NCBI GenBank assembly: GCA_910579075.1
Contig: CAJTSV010000043.1
Location: 1-27,247 of the forward strand
Direction of reading: 5' to 3'
DNA length: 27,247 nucleotides
DNA from: an uncultured Eubacterium sp.
GTDB lineage: Bacteria; Bacillota; Clostridia; Lachnospirales; Lachnospiraceae
Of the stretch, positions 1 through 5,237 are shown piece by piece. A program made the translations under genes and the position numbers. Within the stretch, counting starts at the first letter, position 1. The number at the start of each line of letters is the position of its first letter. The notes under the pieces are model-generated. The model searched no databases. It saw only the letters and a list, made by a program, of their open reading frames with translations, and was not told the DNA's origin.

Positions 1-290
1 TGATACTGAATCACTGGATTTGGCAGGATATGCTGTGTAAGCCAGATAATCCATTCCTTACATTTAATAAACCTTTTCATAAAGCCGGCATCACTGATTT
101 TGCCAATGCCGCTGATCAAAGCGAACTGGCTTGCATCAATGAAAGATTTATTGCCAGATAAATAAAATAAGATGAGCCGCAGCAGGTCAAGAGGATTTTT
201 AATTGTCCGCTTTCTGGTAATCGCTTTTTTATCAAAGCATGCCTGTTCATAACCTGACGGCAGCAGCTTTACTAAATCATTTGTATCCAT
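1..290 (-). CDS. IS4-type transposase, N-terminal part (cut by window edge)
   Basis: This frame starts at an ATG at 290 and runs leftwards out of the window, giving about 96 residues with no stop. A GGGTG ribosome-binding site lies a few bases upstream of the ATG. The protein begins MDTNDLVKLLPSGYEQACF, then has a basic ITRKRTIKNP stretch and a helical segment containing LLRLILFYL and SDAGFMKRF. This resembles the N-terminal region of IS4-type DDE transposases of Clostridia. The catalytic domain would lie outside the window, so intactness cannot be judged. It is not the same family as the transposase halves at 3025-4014 and 24465-24714. The family call rests on remembered sequence patterns, not on an alignment. 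Confidence 0.6.
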   Translation of the reverse strand, partial: MDTNDLVKLLPSGYEQACFDKKAITRKRTIKNPLDLLRLILFYLSGNKSFIDASQFALISGIGKISDAGFMKRFIKCKEWIIWLTQHILPNPVIQY

Positions 291-346
291 AAAATCACCC
301 TTTTTGATTATACCATGAATTTTATGAATTTGCAGCAACAAAGTTA

Positions 347-739
347 GTGCATATGGGGGATGCCACCTTTGAACGGGATGTGCTCTCCGGGGAACACCGG
401 GACAGCGGATTTTGCGAAGCACCCTTGAAACGGGAAGATTATTATGTTTTAAAGTATATGCTGGACGGCAGATTTAATCCGGAGTTTGATTTTTTCTGTG
501 AGTTTCATCCCCGGGCTTGTATAGAATATCTATTTTGCTACCGCCATGGAATTCAGATAGAGATAACCCTTCTTCCTGGGCAGGAAGATCCCTACTGGGC
601 AGATATGAAATACTGCGAGTTTGACACGCGCGAATATTGTTCACACAATCCATATGAGGAAAGTAATCTGGAAGAAGAAGGGGGTTGGAAGCAGCGCATA
701 AAAAATTTTTGGAAAGGTCTGACACACTGGAAAATGTGA
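347..739 (+). CDS. Hypothetical accessory protein, possibly 5'-truncated
   Basis: This 130-residue acidic protein is of unrecognised family. It contains aromatic-rich stretches (EFDFFCEFHPR, YLFCYRHG) and a basic C-terminus (KQRIKNFWKGL). The frame is open upstream to 308, and no clear ribosome-binding site precedes the GTG at 347 or the ATG at 353. The true 5' end may therefore have been removed when the minus-strand transposase on its left was inserted. A strong intrinsic terminator at 783-811 follows the stop, so it appears to be the last gene of its transcription unit. No signal peptide or membrane segment is visible. I cannot assign a function. Confidence 0.5.
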   Translation: MHMGDATFERDVLSGEHRDSGFCEAPLKREDYYVLKYMLDGRFNPEFDFFCEFHPRACIEYLFCYRHGIQIEITLLPGQEDPYWADMKYCEFDTREYCSHNPYEESNLEEEGGWKQRIKNFWKGLTHWKM

Positions 740-782
740 CACTGTCATACTACAGCATACACACAAGAAACAGGCAGTAAAG

Positions 783-811
783 AGGCATGGTGAAAAAGCT
801 ATGCCTTTTTT
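783..811 (+). terminator. Intrinsic terminator
   Basis: An 8-bp stem, AGGCATGG pairing with CTATGCCT (one G-T wobble), closes an 8-nt loop and runs straight into a T tract. It lies 44 bp after the stop of the 130-residue gene and separates it from the following small genes. Confidence 0.8.
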
Positions 812-929
812 GTATGCGTGAATATATATTGCTCAAAAGATTAGCGTGCATACGCACGCCGGGAGTTACCTTGATACAAGCAGCTATCGTCGAAAAATAC
901 AAAAAACCGGACAAAGGAGGTTCATAACT

Positions 930-1118
930 ATGTTTATGCTTATGTTCTTATTTGGTTTAATCAGCTTTGTAACAGCAGCTTTCCACTTATTCCTGTGTTT
1001 AGGCATGGAAACGTACAAGGGCGACCGTTCCACCCCGTATCGGAAAAAGGCATGGCGAAACGTCCGGCGGCACTTTTACGTGACATTTCTGTTCTTCTAT
1101 CTGGCTTACCGCCTTTAA
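930..1118 (+). CDS. Small two-segment membrane protein (62 aa)
   Basis: The start is placed at the ATG at 930 because an AAAGGAGG site lies 9 bp upstream. An upstream in-frame ATG at 846 has no such site. The 62-residue product has a hydrophobic segment at about residues 3-25 (contains FLFGLISFVTAAF), a basic middle (YRKKAWRNVRRH) and a second short hydrophobic segment (YVTFLFFYLAY). This predicts a small membrane protein with the basic loop on the cytoplasmic side. The next gene starts 20 bp after its stop, so they are probably co-transcribed. The family is unrecognised. Small membrane proteins of this sort are common accessory genes of conjugative elements. Confidence 0.6.
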   Translation: MFMLMFLFGLISFVTAAFHLFLCLGMETYKGDRSTPYRKKAWRNVRRHFYVTFLFFYLAYRL

Positions 1119-1138
1119 AACAGACGGAGGTGTAAGCA

Positions 1139-1366
1139 ATGGAAAGTACATGGAATGTAGTGCATGACTGTGATTCAGAAGATGGAAGTCCAACCTGCTG
1201 GGCGAAACGAATCGACCATCCCACGTATGGGAAGTTTGTCTGGATCAGCCAGTATGACGACAGACAGTATGCAGTTGAAGTAATCCCCGTAACGGATGTA
1301 AAGGTGCTTGCTGTCTGCAAATCCCTGTCCGGTGCCAAACGGTGGGTGACAACAAATATAGGATAA
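1139..1366 (+). CDS. Hypothetical accessory protein (75 aa)
   Basis: A 75-residue soluble protein with a GGAGG site 8 bp before the ATG. It is rich in Trp, Asp and aromatic residues (ESTWNVVHDCD, GKFVWISQYDDRQYAV) and ends with KRWVTTNIG. No membrane segment or known motif is visible. Its pattern of beta-strand-like stretches broadly resembles the 89-aa protein at 2247-2516, but I see no alignable homology. It forms a likely operon with the 62-aa membrane protein. The function is unknown. Confidence 0.6.
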   Translation: MESTWNVVHDCDSEDGSPTCWAKRIDHPTYGKFVWISQYDDRQYAVEVIPVTDVKVLAVCKSLSGAKRWVTTNIG

Positions 1367-1404
1367 ATCAAGGCAGTGTCAAACGAATTATGAAAAAAAA
1401 CGGC

Positions 1405-1536
1405 CCCCTTTCCTTGACTAAGGCCGATTGTATTTTACGTCTGAAACCCTGTCAAGGCTGAATGGAACGGGCTTTCAGCCCGGCCCTGACAGGGTTCCCG
1501 ACGTAAAATCTGGGTCGCCTAAGCCAAAGAAAGGGG
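1405..1536. ncRNA. Candidate structured RNA: ~60-bp-arm imperfect hairpin
   Basis: This gene-free segment folds on itself almost end to end. CCCCTTTC (1405-1412) pairs with GAAAGGGG (1529-1536). Positions 1414-1424 pair with 1517-1527 with two mismatches. ATTTTACGTC (1432-1441) pairs perfectly with GACGTAAAAT (1500-1509). AACCCTGTCA (1445-1454) pairs perfectly with TGACAGGGTT (1487-1496). The apical part can form either GGCTGAA/TTCAGCC or CGGGC/GCCCG. Helices of different composition separated by internal loops look like a structured RNA rather than transposon ends. It sits between two accessory genes, upstream of the 206-aa gene. I do not recognise the class. Confidence 0.55.
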
Positions 1537-1550
1537 AGGTAAAGGTTTAT

Positions 1551-1581
1551 AACCTCTGAAACCATTGTGTTTACAGAGGTT
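1551..1581 (+). promoter_or_regulatory. Hairpin upstream of the 206-aa gene
   Basis: AACCTCTG (1551-1558) pairs perfectly with CAGAGGTT (1574-1581), about 15 bp before the AAAGGAG site of the next gene. The overlapping AGGTTTATAACCT (from 1542) offers a competing small hairpin, so the leader may have two states. There is no T tract, so it is not a classical terminator. Confidence 0.35.
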
Positions 1582-1608
1582 ATTTGATAAAAAAAGGAGA
1601 ATCACATT

Positions 1609-2229
1609 ATGAAAGACAGAACACTCGTATATATGACATTCCGTACAGACTGTATTGCCTTGAGGACTGTCAGCCGTTCCCGGAAATCACCGCACCGCTT
1701 CTATATCCTTCGCAGCAGGCTGAAGGAACTGGAGCATATACCTTACATGATTGCTCATGACATTGAGTCTTTTGCTGTACTGCGTCGGGATACCTATGCC
1801 GAGACTATAGAAATAGAACTTACCTGGTTATCAGGTGACGGATATGCTGTTTCCGGTTATAAGGAAACTGTTATCCTGCCTTATAGCCAACTGGTGGCAT
1901 ATCTGGACAAAAGCGCTTCTGAGGATGTACCTGTGGTGTGGAAAACCCTTTCCATTGACAATTCCCATAAACAGCCACAGCTTATATTCAAAAGCATGAA
2001 AAACCTACATGCTGCCATTACAAACAACGCGATCCGTCGTAAGCTGGTACGCTCCTTACGTGACGAGTTTCACTGGCCGCAGTCTGAACAGATCGAGTTT
2101 TACGATGATTTTCTTCCATATAGCTTTACATTTAAAGAATACAGGGGCGGAAAAGCTGTCATGACCGGTGGCTTGATCCTGCATAACCAGGAAAATATCT
2201 CAAAATCACATTACTCAATACACACGTGA
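1609..2229 (+). CDS. Hypothetical accessory protein (206 aa)
   Basis: A 206-residue soluble protein preceded by AAAAAAAGGAG. The N-terminus is basic (RTVSRSRKSPHRFYILRSR) and the middle is beta-rich and acidic. The C-terminal third holds a second basic patch (NNAIRRKLVRSLRDEFHWP) followed by an aromatic stretch (EFYDDFLPYSFTFKEY). No catalytic motif or membrane segment is seen. Its stop lies only 17 bp before the next start, so the two are very likely co-transcribed. Nucleic-acid binding is conceivable from the two basic patches but unproven. It is probably conjugative-element cargo or accessory content. Confidence 0.6.
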   Translation: MKDRTLVYMTFRTDCIALRTVSRSRKSPHRFYILRSRLKELEHIPYMIAHDIESFAVLRRDTYAETIEIELTWLSGDGYAVSGYKETVILPYSQLVAYLDKSASEDVPVVWKTLSIDNSHKQPQLIFKSMKNLHAAITNNAIRRKLVRSLRDEFHWPQSEQIEFYDDFLPYSFTFKEYRGGKAVMTGGLILHNQENISKSHYSIHT

Positions 2230-2246
2230 GAAAGCGAGGAATGCCT

Positions 2247-2516
2247 ATGACCACAGAAAAACGAATCAATCAGGGATATGAAATCATAGAGAGTTGCACA
2301 ATCGGCAGCAAGGAGATTGTGATTGGCTATCACGGAGCAGCACCAAACCCTTACGTATGTTGGTACTGCAAAGACGGTGACAACTATTACCAGGGCTATT
2401 ACAGTAATACTCTTGCCGCAGCAAGAGAAAAGCTGATCGACCGCTATCAGTCGGAGTGTCATATGCCGTATAACCAGAACGGGAAGCTGGAAAAATTACA
2501 TATGGATAAAACATAG
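2247..2516 (+). CDS. Hypothetical accessory protein (89 aa)
   Basis: The start is set at the ATG at 2247, which has AGCGAGGA at a sensible distance. The in-frame ATG at 2241 touches that site and the GTG at 2226 overlaps the previous gene. The 89-residue protein is soluble, with aromatic-rich, beta-like segments (GSKEIVIGYHG, YVCWYCKDGDNYYQGYYS) followed by a helix (LAAAREKLIDRYQSE). The CWYC pair is a conspicuous vicinal cysteine motif, but no second pair is present for a zinc ribbon. The family is unrecognised. It is co-transcribed with the 206-aa gene. Confidence 0.6.
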   Translation: MTTEKRINQGYEIIESCTIGSKEIVIGYHGAAPNPYVCWYCKDGDNYYQGYYSNTLAAAREKLIDRYQSECHMPYNQNGKLEKLHMDKT

Positions 2517-2533
2517 TTAATATGTATTGCAGT

Positions 2534-2564
2534 GCATGCTCCCGCCCGGAGGGCGGAAGCATGC
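2534..2564. other. Strong GC-rich hairpin without T tract
   Basis: GCATGCT pairs with AGCATGC and CCGCCC with GGGCGG, with a single mismatch between the two helices and a 3-nt loop. The stem is 13 bp plus the mismatch. No T run follows on either strand, so termination is not the obvious role. It lies 18 bp after the 89-aa gene and opens a 380-bp gene-free region that also holds the features at 2668, 2705 and 2790. Confidence 0.6.
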
Positions 2565-2667
2565 TAAGGGCTTACGGGAATGGAAAAGAATAGAGACATC
2601 AAACCTGTTTAAATATCTTTACAGCATCCGCTGTCCCATTTTTCTTTCCATCCCCGTATTCTGTATA

Positions 2668-2698
2668 GGACGCGCCCTGCGTAAGCAGGGGTGCGTCC
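2668..2698. other. Second GC-rich hairpin
   Basis: GGACGC (2668-2673) pairs with GCGTCC (2693-2698) and CCCTGC (2675-2680) with GCAGGG (2685-2690), around a GTAA loop. No T run follows. Together with the neighbouring palindrome and direct repeats it gives this region the look of a replication, transfer or partition site. Confidence 0.55.
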
Positions 2699-2704
2699 GT
2701 CCAT

Positions 2705-2730
2705 TACTATAATATTATGATATTATAGTA
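2705..2730. other. 26-bp AT palindrome (11-bp arms)
   Basis: TACTATAATAT (2705-2715) is the exact inverted repeat of ATATTATAGTA (2720-2730), separated by TATG. Each arm contains TATAAT, so it could work as a symmetric promoter core or as a binding site for a dimeric DNA-binding protein. Confidence 0.55.
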
Positions 2731-2789
2731 TTAGGGCTTTCCGACACCCCGGAAACCCGCATGACATAAGGCTTCCCGAAAAATAACTG

Positions 2790-2873
2790 CTCCACTTCGT
2801 AGAAATTTTGCTCTATTTTATAGAGATTTCGCTCTACTTCATAGAAATTTTACTCCACTTCACCGAAATTTCA
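2790..2873 (+). repeat. Four tandem 21-bp iteron-like repeats
   Basis: Four head-to-tail 21-bp units start at 2790, 2811, 2832 and 2853. All begin CTCYA and carry a central TAGARATTT-like segment; the fourth has CACCGAAATTT instead. The 21-bp period puts each unit on the same face of the helix, as in iteron or regulator-binding arrays. Units are directly abutting with no spacers, so this is not a CRISPR array. The following gene starts about 75 bp downstream. Confidence 0.7.
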
Positions 2874-2947
2874 GATACTTTATATGCTACGCTATGCCAT
2901 TTTATAACACCTATACATATTTGTTTACAGGAAGGAGAATACCTATT

Positions 2948-3079
2948 GTGAAATACTTAATCTTAACATCTGATGATGACGAAATATTTTATGATTTATC
3001 GGATATTAACAAAATCGTTTCCGACTACGCAGCCGTTCATTTGCAGATGCACGGATCAGGAATAAATACTGGCAGGTAA
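2948..3079 (+). pseudogene. Truncated accessory gene, 5' end only
   Basis: A GTG at 2948 is preceded by GGAAGGAG at normal spacing. It opens a frame reading KYLILTSDDDEIFYDLSDIN and onwards for 43 codons. From roughly 3013-3025 onward the DNA is the coding region of a transposase in another frame, so the last part of this frame (AAVHLQMHGS and beyond) is an artefact of the fusion. The acidic, start-proximal segment is probably the N-terminus of an element gene controlled by the iteron-like array just upstream. Which gene it was cannot be told from about 25 codons. Confidence 0.5.
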
Positions 3080-4014
3080 TTGTGGACGGGACGCAGATTC
3101 ACAGCAGCCGCAGAAAACTGGATGAAAAAAGCCTTTACAGGGTTCATAATAAGGGAACTGACAGGGAATATACGGAATATTACTATTATATATTGGAAGC
3201 AAAAATTGTCCTCCACCCGGACATTATTGTAAGCATTATGACAGAATTTGTTGAAAATACGGATGGGGAAGAAGCGGAAAAACAGGACTGTGAAAGAAAG
3301 GCATGTTACAGGCTGATGGAACGGTTTAAGAAGGAATTCCCAAGGCTTCCCGCCTGTTTGTGTGCAGACAGCCTTTATGCTTGTGAAAGTTTCTTTAAAA
3401 AATGCCATGACAGCGGATGGCATTATATCCTGCGTTATAAGCAAGGCAGCATCCCAACAATTGCGGATGAATACAGGAGGCTGAAAAAAATAGAAAAAAA
3501 CTGCCGGAAACAGGAACTTGGCGATGGTGCCTGCTGGCATGACTTTGTAACGGATATTGATTATAACGGGCGTAAAATAAATATTATAGAATACAGGGAA
3601 GAAAGGGATGTGCAGATAAAAAAGGGGAAGAGGAAAGGGGAAACAAAGAATATAAAAGCAGGGTTCCTGTTCCTGACAGACCTTCCTGTCAGCCAAAAAA
3701 ATGTGGCTGCCCTGACAGAAACAGGGAGACGGCGGTGGAAAATTGAAAATGAAGGTTTTAATACGCAGAAAAGACACGGTTATTTTCTGGAACATTTATT
3801 CAGTAGGAATTACCAGGCACTAAAAAACCATTATTACTTGATACAGATCGGGCATATGATATCCCAGGTAATGGAGGCATGGGAAAAACTCTGGAAGAAA
3901 GCAGCGCTGTCCCTGTCAGAAAAGCACAGCCGGATATTTGAATCATTCCAGAACGTAAAGTTATCTGAATACCGGCATGAAACAGGAAAGCGGTTCCAGA
4001 TAAGGTTCCAGTAA
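3025..4014 (+). pseudogene. DDE transposase, C-terminal two-thirds (5'-truncated)
   Basis: The reading frame is recognisable from RSRSFADARIR (about 3028) through KYWQVIVDGTQ to the stop at 4012-4014. It retains the three blocks expected for the catalytic residues: the Asp of IVDGTQ, the Asp of LCADSLYA, and the Glu of RRRWKIENEGFN. About 130-150 N-terminal residues are missing, replaced by the truncated gene at 2948. A GTG at 3082 could start a shortened product, but it has no ribosome-binding site. The missing N-terminal region exists as a separate fragment of the same family at 24465-24714, at the other end of the island. The right inverted repeat of the element is at 4173-4189. Confidence 0.75.
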
Positions 4015-4172
4015 TGGAATGCACTGGAAAGGGGTGATGCCTGGATATGCAAAATAAACGGAAAGTGTTTTTCAAAACTACAGCAGGGGGGAGTTTTTTT
4101 GTTTAAAAATACCGTCACCAAAAGCTGCAAAATGTTGAAAGATATATGTAATTAAAACTGACAGCCCCATAA

Positions 4173-4189
4173 TTTAATCGTCAGTGCTG
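4173..4189 (-). repeat. Right terminal inverted repeat of the IS
   Basis: Read on the minus strand the 17 bp are CAGCACTGACGATTAAA. They match 16 of 17 bases of the plus-strand CAGCTCTGACGATTAAA at 24343-24359, which lies at the expected place upstream of the transposase 5' half. The two therefore define the outer ends of one IS type. The island runs from 4190 to 24342. Confidence 0.7.
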
Positions 4190-4206
4190 AATTATATGAT
4201 AAAGAA

Positions 4207-4264
4207 TTGTCATAAAACAAAGAATATGATATAATACCAGTCAGTGAATAGTCTGGGACTATTC
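4207..4264 (+). promoter_or_regulatory. Sigma-A promoter and operator-like palindrome before yesL-type gene
   Basis: TTGTCA (4207-4212) and TATAAT (4230-4235) are separated by 17 bp, a near-ideal housekeeping promoter. Just after the expected start point lies the perfect palindrome GAATAGTCtggGACTATTC (4246-4264), placed as a repressor operator or 5' mRNA hairpin would be. The leader to the ATG at 4395 is about 150 nt and also contains TTTGAAA/TTTCAAA (4343-4363). Confidence 0.65.
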
Positions 4265-4394
4265 TTAAGCGAAAACTCAACATAACAAACCAAAATACAG
4301 TAATAGAATTTCTGACAGAAGCAAAATGCTTTGTTCTGAAAATTTGAAAGTGAAGTTTTCAAACAGTCTGCCCACAACCGAAAAGGAGAAAACC

Positions 4395-5027
4395 ATGAAC
4401 GAACTGCTTAATCCTGATAATCCAATCATCCGCTTTCTAACCCGTTTATTTGACCTGATGCTTCTGAATCTTCTATTTATCATCAGCTGCATTCCCATTG
4501 TAACAATCGGCGCTGCAATCTCTGCCACCTATCACGTAATCTTTAAAATCATTGATAAAAAGGATCCTTATATTGTCAAAAGCTACTTCAAAGCTATGAA
4601 AGAAAACTTTAAACACGCAACACTGCTATGGATTTTGATTTTATCTGCCGGCATCTGTATCAACACTGCTTTGTTTTTCATTTATAATATACCTGATAAA
4701 AAATTTGAATTCTTACAGATACCAATATGTTTGTTTATTTTCATACTTTTATCTGTGGCAGTATATGCATTCCCTCTTTTATCACGCTATCAATGCAGCA
4801 TGAAGCAGCTTTTAAAGAATACAATGATATTAAGCTTTACCAACATTCCTGCCACAGTTATAATCGCAGTTTTTCCACTTGGCATTTTTTATCTGGCATC
4901 TGCTTTTGACATCAATCTGGCTGCAGCCTGCGGTTTTTTCTTCACGATTGGCTGTTCGGGAATTATGTACATTGCTTCATTTGTTCTTTTTCGAATATTT
5001 AAAAAATATGAAAATGGCAAACTCTAA
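4395..5027 (+). CDS. YesL-like (DUF624) membrane protein
   Basis: The start is the ATG at 4395 with AAAAGGAG just upstream. An earlier in-frame ATG at 4326 lacks a site. The 210-residue protein is an integral membrane protein with about four to five hydrophobic segments, including LLNLLFIISCIPIVTIGAA near the N-terminus, two in the middle, and two in the last third. The N-terminal pattern 'NPDNPIIRFLTRLFDLMLLNL' style followed by CIPIVTIGAA, and the YHVIFKI segment, are characteristic of the YesL/DUF624 family. These proteins are of unclear function and typically sit beside CUT1 sugar transporter genes in Firmicutes. Here it faces the GH3-transporter operon convergently and has its own strong promoter. 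A role accessory to oligosaccharide uptake is inferred from context only. Confidence 0.75.
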   Translation: MNELLNPDNPIIRFLTRLFDLMLLNLLFIISCIPIVTIGAAISATYHVIFKIIDKKDPYIVKSYFKAMKENFKHATLLWILILSAGICINTALFFIYNIPDKKFEFLQIPICLFIFILLSVAVYAFPLLSRYQCSMKQLLKNTMILSFTNIPATVIIAVFPLGIFYLASAFDINLAAACGFFFTIGCSGIMYIASFVLFRIFKKYENGKL

Positions 5028-5092
5028 TTCTTGTATGGATGGAGCGTCGAGTCTGCATATCTGCTGATCTGGATTTATCTCTAAAAATAATC

Positions 5093-5184
5093 GGAGCTGT
5101 CACATTAAGTATAGTATATACAAAGTAGTATTTATACAAAAACATACTACATATTGTATAGAAACTCCTTAACAAGACAGCCCC
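5093..5184. repeat. MITE-like inverted-repeat element, copy 1
   Basis: GGAGCTGTC (5093-5101) pairs with GACAGCCCC (5176-5184) and TTAAG with CTTAA. The AT-rich interior forms further stems (TATAC/GTATA, GTAGTA/TACTAC). The element sits in the 210-bp gap between the convergent YesL-type and GH3 genes, where it can act as a bidirectional terminator. A related element is at 14848-14944. Confidence 0.6.
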
Positions 5185-5237
5185 AATATCACCAGAATTT
5201 AAAAACTAAATCATTTAATCATATTTCTAATATATTT

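Noticed and set aside
2668..2698. oriT of IncQ type, because of the GCGCCCT string
   Set aside because: The string is short and lies in the stem of a hairpin. No relaxase gene and none of the other expected oriT features are visible.
2790..2873. CRISPR-like array
   Set aside because: The 21-bp units abut directly with no unique spacers, and no cas gene is present; iteron-like repeats fit better.
3037..3795. Long open frame on the minus strand opposite the transposase
   Set aside because: It is antisense to a clear transposase coding region, has Phe/Pro-rich low-complexity composition and no ribosome-binding site.
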